In this document: positions 50,830 to 59,244 of the stretch, piece by piece | Layout of the letters: every line of letters starts with the position of its first letter | Position numbering within the stretch: the first letter of the stretch is position 1 | Assembly: GCF_000382405.1 (NCBI RefSeq) | Contig: NZ_KB908257.1 | Location: 1 to 64,000 of the forward strand | DNA from: Mycobacterium sp. 141 | GTDB lineage: Bacteria; Actinomycetota; Actinomycetes; Mycobacteriales; Mycobacteriaceae | Length of the DNA: 64,000 bases | Direction: 5' to 3' | Program-made: the position numbers and the translations under genes | Notes under the pieces: generated by a model | Database searches by the model: none | Seen by the model: only the letters and a program-made list of their open reading frames with translations | Told to the model about the DNA's origin: nothing

Positions 50830-51534
50830 TCAGGGCGTCATGGGCGTCAGTTTGTTCATGGCGTCCTCCACGCGGTCGAGGTGCTGACGCATGCGCTCGG
50901 AAGCGTCGGCGAAATCCCCTGCGGTGATGGCGGCGAGGATCTTGCGGTGTTCGCGGTCGGACGCCGTGCGCCGTTCGTGAATGCCGGCGTTGAGCAACCG
51001 GGACTGGGTCGACAAGGCGCCACGGATCGCGCCGACCACGGTGGAGAACACCTCGTTGCCTGATGCGCGGGCGATGCAGAGGTGAAAATCGGTGTCCATC
51101 TTGACCCAGCAGGCCGGATCTGTCTCGGCGCTCATCGCCTCGACAATCGCTGTCAACCTGGTCAATTCGGCTTCGGTGCGGCGACGTGCCGCCCACCCGG
51201 CGGCCGGTACCTCGATATAGGGCCTGGCCTCCACGAGGTCGCGGGCGGAGAACCGGCCATTGCGCGGTGCGGCGGCGTGGGTCGAGATCACGGTGGTGCC
51301 CGAACCGGTCCGCGTCTCGGTGAGCCCGAGTGTCTGGCAGGACCGCAGCGCCTCCCGGATGACCGAGCGGCTGACGCCGTAGCGCTCCGCGAGAGCGGCC
51401 TCGGGCGGCAGTTTCACGCCGAGCGGCAAGTCGCCGTTCTCGATGGCCGAGCACAGATCGTCGAACACCGTCTCCGCGGCGTTGCGGCGCACGACGACGG
51501 CGGGACGATCTGTCCAGCTGTCGGGCAGATTCAT
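50830..51534 (-). CDS. GntR/FadR-family (FCD) regulator
   Basis: 234 residues from ATG 51534. The N-terminal winged HTH is typical (LPPEAALAERYGVSRSVIREALRSCQTLGL), and the C-terminal FCD domain shows DTDFHLCIARASGNEV and EHRKILAAITAGD, keeping the metal-ligand histidines. Located just upstream of the AnsP2-like gene in the same direction and probably controls it. Confidence 0.9.
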   Translation of the reverse strand: MNLPDSWTDRPAVVVRRNAAETVFDDLCSAIENGDLPLGVKLPPEAALAERYGVSRSVIREALRSCQTLGLTETRTGSGTTVISTHAAAPRNGRFSARDLVEARPYIEVPAAGWAARRRTEAELTRLTAIVEAMSAETDPACWVKMDTDFHLCIARASGNEVFSTVVGAIRGALSTQSRLLNAGIHERRTASDREHRKILAAITAGDFADASERMRQHLDRVEDAMNKLTPMTP

Positions 51535-51589
51535 GAAGCCAGCGTGCCTGTCGGCGATCACGGCTGTCAACGCCGGGACGGGAGCCCGA

Positions 51590-52354
51590 TCAGTTTCCGG
51601 CGTCACCCGAGGTCTGCACCACCGTTGCCGCCGGAGCCGAGGCACCCAACTGGCGTGCTGCGAAATCGGCTGCCTGGATGGCCATCCCGTTGTCCTTGTA
51701 GGAGCTGTGGGCCGACCGGTTCATACCGCCGGGATCGCACACCGGGTCGCCCGTCGCGCACAACTGAATGGTCTTGGCGGAATACAGCGGGCCGATGGCG
51801 ATTGGAGGTGCGTCGTGATCGGCGAGGTTCAGGAACCAGCTGTCCGGCGTGCCGAACAGTGCGACGGCGGCGACGTGTGGGGCGACCGCGGGCGGCATCG
51901 GGCCGGAGATGCTCGCCGGCAGGGCGAGACCGGCTGGAACGGAAGCCGATGTGGTGTAGGCCGCCACCGCGGCGCCCTGCGAGTAGCCGCCGAGCACGAT
52001 CCGGGTTGCCGGGCAGCTCGCCGCAATCGACTGAATCTTGTTGCTGGCGTCGGCGATACCGTCGACGGCCTGTCCGAAGTCCAGTGATGCCGGGTAGTTC
52101 ACCGCGTACACGTCGACGGACTTGCCGGGCAGCCGGGCGGTGAGTGCATCGACGAACGCCTGCCCGGTCACGCCGACGCCGGGTGCCTCGAACGTCCCGC
52201 GAGCAAATACGACTTCGACGTTGGCACACTCGTCGTCGGCGGCGCCGGCCGAGGCGATCGGGCCCGCCAGCGAGCCGACGATGATCGCCGCCAAGGCGAG
52301 CACTGTGTACATCGTGGATCGCGCCAATCTGGTGATCACGGATGCCACTCCCAT
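51590..52354 (-). CDS. Cutinase-family secreted esterase
   Basis: About 254 residues from ATG 52354. A Sec signal peptide (residues 1-37, ending ASAGA) is followed by the cutinase fold: CANVEVVFARGTFE, nucleophile elbow GGYSQGA, DPVCDPGG with the catalytic Asp, and HSSY with the catalytic His. Mycobacterial members (Cut/Cfp21-like) act as lipid esterases or phospholipases outside the cell. Confidence 0.93.
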   Translation of the reverse strand: MGVASVITRLARSTMYTVLALAAIIVGSLAGPIASAGAADDECANVEVVFARGTFEAPGVGVTGQAFVDALTARLPGKSVDVYAVNYPASLDFGQAVDGIADASNKIQSIAASCPATRIVLGGYSQGAAVAAYTTSASVPAGLALPASISGPMPPAVAPHVAAVALFGTPDSWFLNLADHDAPPIAIGPLYSAKTIQLCATGDPVCDPGGMNRSAHSSYKDNGMAIQAADFAARQLGASAPAATVVQTSGDAGN

Positions 52355-52506
52355 CTCGTTCCGTTTGCCACGGCTTCGGTGTCGGAGTGGCAACTAACTG
52401 CTACAAGTGGGTTACTTGAGCCGCGATTCCGCGGATGTCAAGTGATCTGCGCCACGTGAGAAAGTGGATACCGCCCGGTGCGGAAGGAGGCCGGTAATCT
52501 GCGCAC

Positions 52507-53139
52507 ATGGAGCCCGTTTACGAGCCCGACGCACGGTGGGTGCCTGCCGATCGGCGCTGGTGCGGCCTCGACCGCCGGACCATTCTTCCCGCCCTGGCTG
52601 TCCTCTGCCTTGCGATTGTGATGACTGTGGTTGCGCCGGCGGTGAATTCGTCGTTCGCCTACACCGAACAGGTGGCGCCCGGCGACGTCATGGAATTGGC
52701 CGACGGTGTCACGTTCGTGCCCGAGCCGGGCTGGGGCATCACCGACGGCGTGCGTCGCGGCAACGAACCGGCGGGCGGCTACCCGACCACCGCAACTGTG
52801 GTCAACGGCGACGCGTCGCTGTCCGTCGGGGTGGTGGCGTTCAGCGGTGACGCCGACGCCGCGCTGAACCAGCTCGAGGAGCGCGTGCGGCGGACCGAGC
52901 CCGACAGCGCTGACGCGACGACGGGCCCCCGGGCTCCGCTGACCACCGATCAGGGCGTGCAGGGCCGGACCGTCGACGTCACGGATGCGACGGCGCACAA
53001 GGTGTTGGCTGCGTTCGTCATCGACGGGTTCGCGGTAAAAGCCGTCGCGATCGAACCGCTGTTGGCCACCAGCAGTGACCGCGACACAGCCAACCGGATG
53101 ATCAACAGCATCCGGCGTGACGGGCAGGCAGGCCGATGA
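52507..53139 (+). CDS. Membrane-anchored protein coupled to PrsW-type protease
   Basis: 210 residues: cytosolic N-terminus rich in Trp and Arg, one membrane segment (ILPALAVLCLAIVMTVVAP), then an extracytoplasmic domain with no named family. Its stop overlaps the PrsW ATG by four bases (53136-53139). A type-II single-pass protein directly coupled to an intramembrane protease is a natural candidate substrate or partner; that is inference. Confidence 0.75.
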   Translation: MEPVYEPDARWVPADRRWCGLDRRTILPALAVLCLAIVMTVVAPAVNSSFAYTEQVAPGDVMELADGVTFVPEPGWGITDGVRRGNEPAGGYPTTATVVNGDASLSVGVVAFSGDADAALNQLEERVRRTEPDSADATTGPRAPLTTDQGVQGRTVDVTDATAHKVLAAFVIDGFAVKAVAIEPLLATSSDRDTANRMINSIRRDGQAGR

Positions 53140-54293
53140 CCGCGCCGGACAGAACCCAGATGGATGCCCTTGTCGCCGCGCGGGTATCGGCGATCGACGC
53201 CTCGGGGTGGGGGCGTCGCTTCGTGTTCATCCAGCCGCGCAACCTTGCCTTCTGGGTGTATGTGCTGCTGGTCCTCGTCGGGCTCGGCCAGTTCGTCGAT
53301 TCGGTGGGGCACTTCCACTCGTACTCGGTGCTGACCGCAGCCGCTGTGTTCGCGATCTACGGTGCCGTCATCTGGTGGTTGGCACAGCGGGCCGACCGGT
53401 ACACCGATCTACCGGTCAAGCTGCTGATCACTGCGCTGGTGTGGGGTGCCTTCGCCGCAACCTGGGCGATGGCCGCCGTCGCCAACACCGCGATCGGAGA
53501 CATCTATGCCAAACAGTTCGGCCAGCGCTGGTCATTGGACTGGGCGGCCGGGCTGTCGGCGCCCATCACCGAGGAGCTCGCCAAGGGTGCCGGGCTGGTC
53601 TTGATCATCGTGCTGGCGCCCCGCATCGTCCGGACCGCATTCGACGGATTCATCATCGGATTGGTCATCGGCCTCGGTTTCCAGTTGCTCGAAGACATGC
53701 TGTACGCGTTGCGCAACGAGCAGGGCATGGCGCTCGTCATGGTGCTGCGCATGCTGACCGGGGTCGGCGGCCACTTCGCCTACACGGCGATCTTCTGCGC
53801 CGGGCTCATCTATCTGCTGGGCCGCCCGGCCGAACCGCGTCGGGCCGGCCGCGGGCTGTTGCTCATGGTGACGGCGCCGGTGCTGCACGGGCTCTGGGAC
53901 TCGGCCGGGGCCTTGGTGGGCGGCCGCGGGCTGCTGCTCGTCGGGCTCTGGGCGGGCGTCCTGTTGGTGACGCTGATCATCTTCTTTCGGGTGTACGTGC
54001 TCACCGTGCCCCAGGAACGCGCCCTGCTGCGCAGCGTGCTGGTTCCAGAGGTGGCGTCGGGCGTGCTCGCCGAGGTCGAGCTCGACGCTATTGCCGGCAA
54101 CCGAAGAACCCGACGGCGGTACCGGAAATCCTTGCGGCCCAGGGCAGCTCGGCGCAAAGCCCGCCAGATCCTGCAGGCCGGCGGTGACCTGGCCCAGGAA
54201 CTGGCCCGGTCCCGCGGTGCCGAGACCCCGGCCGTGCAGTTCGCTCGCTCGGAGATCGGCCGGATCCGCAGCGGTGAACCGTCCCGGTGGTGA
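53136..54293 (+). CDS. PrsW-family intramembrane metalloprotease
   Basis: 385 residues with about eight membrane segments. The four PrsW metal/active-site motifs are present: EELAK (146-150), FQLLED (182-187), GGHFAY with His 213, and LHGLWD with His 251. The C-terminal 90 residues are basic and cytosolic. PrsW-type proteases cleave membrane-bound regulators, for example anti-sigma factors in Bacillus. Confidence 0.9.
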   Translation: MTAPDRTQMDALVAARVSAIDASGWGRRFVFIQPRNLAFWVYVLLVLVGLGQFVDSVGHFHSYSVLTAAAVFAIYGAVIWWLAQRADRYTDLPVKLLITALVWGAFAATWAMAAVANTAIGDIYAKQFGQRWSLDWAAGLSAPITEELAKGAGLVLIIVLAPRIVRTAFDGFIIGLVIGLGFQLLEDMLYALRNEQGMALVMVLRMLTGVGGHFAYTAIFCAGLIYLLGRPAEPRRAGRGLLLMVTAPVLHGLWDSAGALVGGRGLLLVGLWAGVLLVTLIIFFRVYVLTVPQERALLRSVLVPEVASGVLAEVELDAIAGNRRTRRRYRKSLRPRAARRKARQILQAGGDLAQELARSRGAETPAVQFARSEIGRIRSGEPSRW

Positions 54294-54305
54294 GCGTTGA
54301 GGCCC

Positions 54306-55526
54306 TCACGCTCCCTGATGCCGCCGGGCGGCAGCGGGGACGTGTTCGGGGCGCACTCCCGTGCCGATGATGTAACCGGGCACGGTCGACAGTCTGGGTA
54401 GCCAGTGCAGTAGCTGCTGGAGCGCCTTCGCCGGGGTGATCTCCCCGCCGGCCATGGCGGGTGCCAGCACCTGCCGGTGCACGAGCCGTTGGAACCCCTG
54501 CGTGACGATGGTGGGCAGGGTGCGTTGCCGCTGGACCGCGGCCAGGTCCGACTCGGCGATGCGGTGTTCGCGCAGCGGTTGGTACAGCAAGCGGGCCGCC
54601 GCCGCGGCGTCCTGGATCGCGACGTTGATGCCGACGCCGCCCGCGGGGGACATGGCGTGTGCCGCGTCGCCGATGCACAGCAGGCCGTCGCGATGCCAGG
54701 TGTGCAACCGGTTGAGCCGGACATCGAGGAACTTGACGTCGTCCCAGGAGTTGAGCGAATCGAGGTCGGACGCGGGGATCAGCTGAGCGAGTTCGCTCTT
54801 GAACCGGTCCAGGCCGCGGGCCCGCAGGCTGGCGTCGCTGCCTTTCGGGATCAGGTAGGCGATCTGGAAGTAGCCCAGGCGCGGGATCATGATCAGCGCC
54901 TTGCCGGGCGCGGTGCGCGGGATGAGCGAATAGCCGCCGTCGTCGGCGCGGGGCACCCGCAGCCACCACACGTCGAAGGGCACCGGGTAATCGCGCACCG
55001 CCAGGCCGGATTCCCGGCGGACGACCGACCAGCGTCCGTCACAACCGACGGTGAGGTCCGCGCGCAGCTCACCTGACCCGCCCGGGCTCTCATAGCGGAC
55101 ACCGGCGACGCGATCCCCGTCGTGCAGCAGTCCGGTGACCTCGGTCTGCATGCGCAGCGTGAAATGGGGCTCGGACTTACCGGCGTCGGCGATCAGGTCG
55201 AGGAAATCCCACTGCGGCACCATGGCGACGAAGGGGTGTGGTTGCCGCAGCCGCCGGAAGTCGACCAGGGTGATGGGTTTTCCGTCGACAGTGAAGTCTC
55301 CCTTGTCGACTTTGCTGTAGGGGATTCGGTCGAACGTCTCCAATAGGCCCAGTTCGTCCAGCAAGCGCATGGTGCTGGGGTGCACGGTATCCCCGCGGAA
55401 GTCCCGCAGGAAGTCGGCGTGCTTCTCCAGGACTGTCACGTCCACACCGCAGCGGGCCAGGATCAGGCCGAGCATCATTCCGGCCGGGCCGCCACCCACG
55501 ATGGCGCATGTCGTGTTGTCGGTCAC
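54306..55526 (-). CDS. FAD-dependent monooxygenase (PHBH-like)
   Basis: About 406 residues from GTG 55526; TTG 55538 is the alternative. Group A flavoprotein motifs: dinucleotide fold CAIVGGGPAGMMLGLILARCG, DG motif VGCDGRWS, and the FAD-ribityl motif CIGDAAHAMSPAGGVGINVA. Such enzymes hydroxylate aromatic or polyketide-like compounds. It follows the MFS transporter gene on the same strand and may belong to that operon, though a link to the proline-derived substrate is unclear. Confidence 0.88.
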   Translation of the reverse strand: MTDNTTCAIVGGGPAGMMLGLILARCGVDVTVLEKHADFLRDFRGDTVHPSTMRLLDELGLLETFDRIPYSKVDKGDFTVDGKPITLVDFRRLRQPHPFVAMVPQWDFLDLIADAGKSEPHFTLRMQTEVTGLLHDGDRVAGVRYESPGGSGELRADLTVGCDGRWSVVRRESGLAVRDYPVPFDVWWLRVPRADDGGYSLIPRTAPGKALIMIPRLGYFQIAYLIPKGSDASLRARGLDRFKSELAQLIPASDLDSLNSWDDVKFLDVRLNRLHTWHRDGLLCIGDAAHAMSPAGGVGINVAIQDAAAAARLLYQPLREHRIAESDLAAVQRQRTLPTIVTQGFQRLVHRQVLAPAMAGGEITPAKALQQLLHWLPRLSTVPGYIIGTGVRPEHVPAAARRHQGA

Positions 55527-55622
55527 CGTCTCACCCAACCATGAAAATGACCGCTACGGCGAGGGTGAAACCGTCGAGCAGCGACGCGTTGGGCATAGTT
55601 GGGAGAGAGCGGCGACGGTGAA

Positions 55623-57011
55623 TCAGTGCGCGTACGTCGACGCGGTCTCGGACAGGCTCTTGCCCTTGGTTTCCGGGGCGAGCCACTGGGACAGGCCGGC
55701 TCCCACAAAGGCGACCGCGGCCGCGACCAGCATGCTGACCGACATCCCGAGGTGAGCGATGGACCAGGGCAGCAGGAACGTGCCCATACCCGCTCCGATC
55801 CGGCTGAACGCGGCGGCGAATCCGGTGCCGATTCCACGGACTTCGGTCGGGAACACTTCGCCCGGGTACACCTGGGTCAGCGTGGTGTAGCCGGCGTTGA
55901 AGAACGAGAACGCCAGGAACATCGTCAGCACCGCGATCGCGGGTGCGCCGACCCACAACGCGATCACGGCCAACAGCACGGCACACAACCACTGCGTGGG
56001 GACCGACAGCACGCGGCGGCCGAGCTTGTCGAGTAGCAGCGCCGTGCCGATGACACCGAGGCAGGCCAGTGCCGACAACCCGACACCGCTCGCCAGGCCC
56101 TCGCCCATGCCGTACTGCTTGAGTACCTTGTCGGCGAACGTGGCAATGGCGAAGTACGGGGTCACTGCGCAGAACCAGAAGCCAGAGGTGAACAGGGTGG
56201 CCCGCCAGTTGTCCCGGTTGAACAGCATGCGGAAATTGCCGCTGGCGGCGGGCTTCTGGTCGCATCCCTCGCTCTCGCGGGTCACGGAGGCGGCTTCCAA
56301 CACATCCATGTACTTGTTCGCGATAGCCAGTGCTTCTTCGCGTCTACCCTTCAGGATCAGCCAGCGTGGCGATTCGGGAAGGCCCAGCCGGGCCAGGAAC
56401 AAGCCCGCCGCGATCACGGTGCTGGAGCCGATGATGATCCGCCAGTTCACCCCCGCGTCCATCAGTGCGTGCGCCACGATGAACGCGACCATGAAGCCGA
56501 CGTACCAGGCCACCAGGGCGGCGCCGAGCAGGCGGCCGCGCAGCCGGGCCGGCGAGAACTCGGTCATCAGCGGCATTCCGATCGAGTATTCGCCGCCGAT
56601 CGCGATGCCCATCAGAAAACGGATGATCAGCAGCTGGATCGCCGAGGTGATGAAGAACTGGCCGAGCGCGACGAAGAACTGCAGGAAGGAGGCGAGCACG
56701 AACAGGCCCATGTCGAGCAGGAACATGGGTTTGCGACCGAATTTGTCGGTCATCCAGCCACCGACGGGGGCGCCGACGAAGATGCCGAACAGCGTGCCTG
56801 CCGCGATCAGACCGATCAACAGGTCGTTGACCTGCAGGTCGTCTTGGATCAGGCCGGTGACGGGGCCGATGATCCCCAGGATGTAGCCGTCGAGGAACAT
56901 CCCGCCGACCAATACTGCGGTGAGCCGGAACAGGAACCGGCGTCTGAAGTCTGACGTGCTGACGGATGCACTTGCGGCACCTTTGCCGGCGGTGCTCTCT
57001 AGCGAAGACAT
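55623..57011 (-). CDS. MFS transporter (sugar/aromatic-acid porter type)
   Basis: 462 residues from ATG 57011, behind AAGAGGAG. Twelve membrane segments; MFS motifs GGWMTDKFGRKPMFLLD between segments 2-3 and GIAIGGEYSIGMPLMTEFSP, LPESPRWLILKGRREEA typical of the SP family. A longer upstream frame to 57326 is an artefact overlapping the neighbouring gene. Likely importer for the compound degraded by the cluster. Confidence 0.9.
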   Translation of the reverse strand: MSSLESTAGKGAASASVSTSDFRRRFLFRLTAVLVGGMFLDGYILGIIGPVTGLIQDDLQVNDLLIGLIAAGTLFGIFVGAPVGGWMTDKFGRKPMFLLDMGLFVLASFLQFFVALGQFFITSAIQLLIIRFLMGIAIGGEYSIGMPLMTEFSPARLRGRLLGAALVAWYVGFMVAFIVAHALMDAGVNWRIIIGSSTVIAAGLFLARLGLPESPRWLILKGRREEALAIANKYMDVLEAASVTRESEGCDQKPAASGNFRMLFNRDNWRATLFTSGFWFCAVTPYFAIATFADKVLKQYGMGEGLASGVGLSALACLGVIGTALLLDKLGRRVLSVPTQWLCAVLLAVIALWVGAPAIAVLTMFLAFSFFNAGYTTLTQVYPGEVFPTEVRGIGTGFAAAFSRIGAGMGTFLLPWSIAHLGMSVSMLVAAAVAFVGAGLSQWLAPETKGKSLSETASTYAH

Positions 57012-57060
57012 GGGCTGTACTCCTCTTGTGGGTGGGCTGGTGAGGGTTTGTGGTGGATGC

Positions 57061-59112
57061 TCAGATGGCCAGGCAGAGGCGGTAGGAATCGAGGATCGCC
57101 GCGTGGATGTTGCGGCTGGCGACGGCGTCACCGACTCGGTACAGGGCGTATCGGCCGTCGGGGTTCGCCGTCGTTGGCTGCGGCGAGCGGGCCAGTAGTT
57201 CTCGGATCGCGATCTGGCCGAGATTGACTGATCCCGGCAGCAGCGCGTCGTAGAGGTCGTTGTCGGGCTGGGTGCCGTGTTCGACCACGACGGCGTCGAC
57301 GATCCGTTCGAGGGCCGCCTTGGCACCCTCGACCTGCAGCCGGGCCAGCAGCCGACCCTCGTGCTTCTCGATCGACACCAGCCGATGCAGCACGCCGGTG
57401 GTCACATCGTGATCGGCGAACAGCGCGAAGTACTGGCCGGCCGGGGATGCCCCGACGTCGACGGCGACGCTTCGCTCCGGAGTGACGTATGCGACGGTGC
57501 CGGCGGTACGGATCAGCGCCTCCACCGCGTCCATCGCCTGGTGGCCGCCGAGATCGTCGTACACCAGTACGTCGCCTCCCACCTTGCGAGCCCCCGAGAT
57601 GATGTCCCAGGTGTCGACGGCCAGCTCAGCGCCGGGAATACCGAGGTCGGGGTTCGGGAGGCCGCCGGTGGCCAGGATGACCACGTCCACGGACTCGGTG
57701 AAGGACTCGAGCTCCGACGGGTCGACGTAGTGGTTGCGCTTGAGTTCGACGCCGAGCCGCTTGCACTCGTCGTACCGCCAATCGACGATGCCGATCAGAT
57801 CGCGCCGGCGCTCGGAGACCGCGGCCAGCGCCACCTGCCCGCCGAAGCGGTCGCCCGCCTCGTACACGGTCACGGAATGGCCGCGCTCGGCGAGCACGCG
57901 CGCCGCCTCCAGCCCGGCGGGACCGCCGCCGATCACCACGCACCGCTTGTGCTGGCTGGCCGGGGCCGGGGTGACACGCTGCGGCAGTTGGGTCTCCCGT
58001 CCGGTGGCCGGGTTGTGAATGCACATCGCGGAGCCGTGGGTGTAGATGCCGTCGATGCACACGCTCGCCCCGACGCAGGGCCGGATCCGATCGGCGTGGC
58101 CCGCCTGTGTCTTGTTGGGCAGGTCCGGGTCGGCTATCAGCGCGCGGACCATGCCGACCATGTCGAGCAGTCCCTCGCTGATCGCGTAGCGAGCCGTGGC
58201 GACGTCCGCGATCCGGGCGGAGTGCATGACCGGGACCGCCAGCTGCTTCTTGACCCAGCCGACGAATTCCAGGTGCGGGTTGGCCGGGGTGAACATCGGT
58301 GGAATCACCTTGGCCAGTTCCCAGTCAGTGTCGGCGTTGCCGCGGTTGACGCTGAAGAAGTCGACTCCGGCGTCCTGCATCGCGATCGCGATCCGCACGG
58401 CGTCCTCTGGGACCATGCCGGAGTTGTCGGGGAGCAATTCGTCGAATGACATGCGCACGCCGACGATGTAGTCGTCGCCGACCGCTTCGCGCACCGCGTT
58501 GATGACCTGCAGCGGGAACCGCATCCGGTTTTCCAGTGAGCCGCCGTACTCGTCGGTGCGGTGGTTGTGTCGGGGCGAGAGGAAGCTGTCGAGCAGGTGA
58601 CCTGAGTATGCGGAAATCTCCACGCCATCCATGCCACCCGCCTTGCACCGGGCCGCGGTGTCGGCGAAATCACGGGCGATGCGCTCCAGGTCGCGGATGT
58701 CGGCGATGCGGGAGAACGCCCGGTGTGCCGGCTCCCGGGTGCCTGACGCCGACAGCGCCGGAATCCAGTCGTGCGTGTAGTTGTCGGTGCGGTGGCCCAT
58801 GTGGGTGAGCTGGGTCATCACCGCGGCGCCCTGCTCGTGCACGTCGTCGGCGAGCGCCCGCAGCAGGGGTACGGCCTCGTCGCGCCACAGCTGCAGGTTG
58901 CCGAACGGCGGCATCGAGTCGGGACTGACCAGTGCGCTGCCGCCGATCATGGTCAGCGCCACGCCGCCGCGGGCCTTCTCCCGGTGGTAGACCCGGTAGC
59001 GGTCTTTCGGAAGGCCGTCCTCGCTGTAGGCCGGTTCGTGCGACGTGCTCACGATCCGGTTGCGGAGCACCAGATTCTTCAGCGTGAACGGAGTGAACAG
59101 CGGGTCACTCAT
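57061..59112 (-). CDS. Old-Yellow-Enzyme-type Fe-S flavoprotein (N-methylproline demethylase-like)
   Basis: 683 residues from ATG 59112 (AGGGAG upstream). An N-terminal FMN-binding TIM barrel (1-340), a Fe-S motif, and a C-terminal FAD/NAD(P)-type Rossmann domain (CVVIGGGPAGLEAARVLAERG), as in trimethylamine dehydrogenase and 2,4-dienoyl-CoA reductase. The Fe-S ligands read C346-VGAS-V-C352 and C364; the second ligand of the usual CxxCxxC is Ala 349. Sequence style (SGHLLDSFLSPRHNHRTDEYGGS, CIHNPATGRE) resembles N-methylproline demethylases in stachydrine or hydroxyproline-betaine catabolism. First gene of the minus-strand operon. Confidence 0.85.
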   Translation of the reverse strand: MSDPLFTPFTLKNLVLRNRIVSTSHEPAYSEDGLPKDRYRVYHREKARGGVALTMIGGSALVSPDSMPPFGNLQLWRDEAVPLLRALADDVHEQGAAVMTQLTHMGHRTDNYTHDWIPALSASGTREPAHRAFSRIADIRDLERIARDFADTAARCKAGGMDGVEISAYSGHLLDSFLSPRHNHRTDEYGGSLENRMRFPLQVINAVREAVGDDYIVGVRMSFDELLPDNSGMVPEDAVRIAIAMQDAGVDFFSVNRGNADTDWELAKVIPPMFTPANPHLEFVGWVKKQLAVPVMHSARIADVATARYAISEGLLDMVGMVRALIADPDLPNKTQAGHADRIRPCVGASVCIDGIYTHGSAMCIHNPATGRETQLPQRVTPAPASQHKRCVVIGGGPAGLEAARVLAERGHSVTVYEAGDRFGGQVALAAVSERRRDLIGIVDWRYDECKRLGVELKRNHYVDPSELESFTESVDVVILATGGLPNPDLGIPGAELAVDTWDIISGARKVGGDVLVYDDLGGHQAMDAVEALIRTAGTVAYVTPERSVAVDVGASPAGQYFALFADHDVTTGVLHRLVSIEKHEGRLLARLQVEGAKAALERIVDAVVVEHGTQPDNDLYDALLPGSVNLGQIAIRELLARSPQPTTANPDGRYALYRVGDAVASRNIHAAILDSYRLCLAI

Positions 59113-59167
59113 ATATTTCGGACTCCCTTCGCCGCGGTACTCGCGGAACCACTTGGAAGTACGATGC

Positions 59168-59181
59168 GTGATACAAATCAC
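59168..59181. promoter_or_regulatory. GTGA-N6-TCAC palindrome in divergent control region
   Basis: GTGATACAAATCAC lies between the demethylase-like gene (start 59112) and the divergent regulator (start 59245). It matches the core of a Crp-type site and could also be an operator of the adjacent regulator. An alternative regulator ATG at 59164 would overlap it. Confidence 0.5.
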
Positions 59182-59244
59182 CTCGGACTAGTCTGTGTGA
59201 GGGATCCAATCCAGATTGATTCACCGGAAAGTTGCGGTTCCAAC

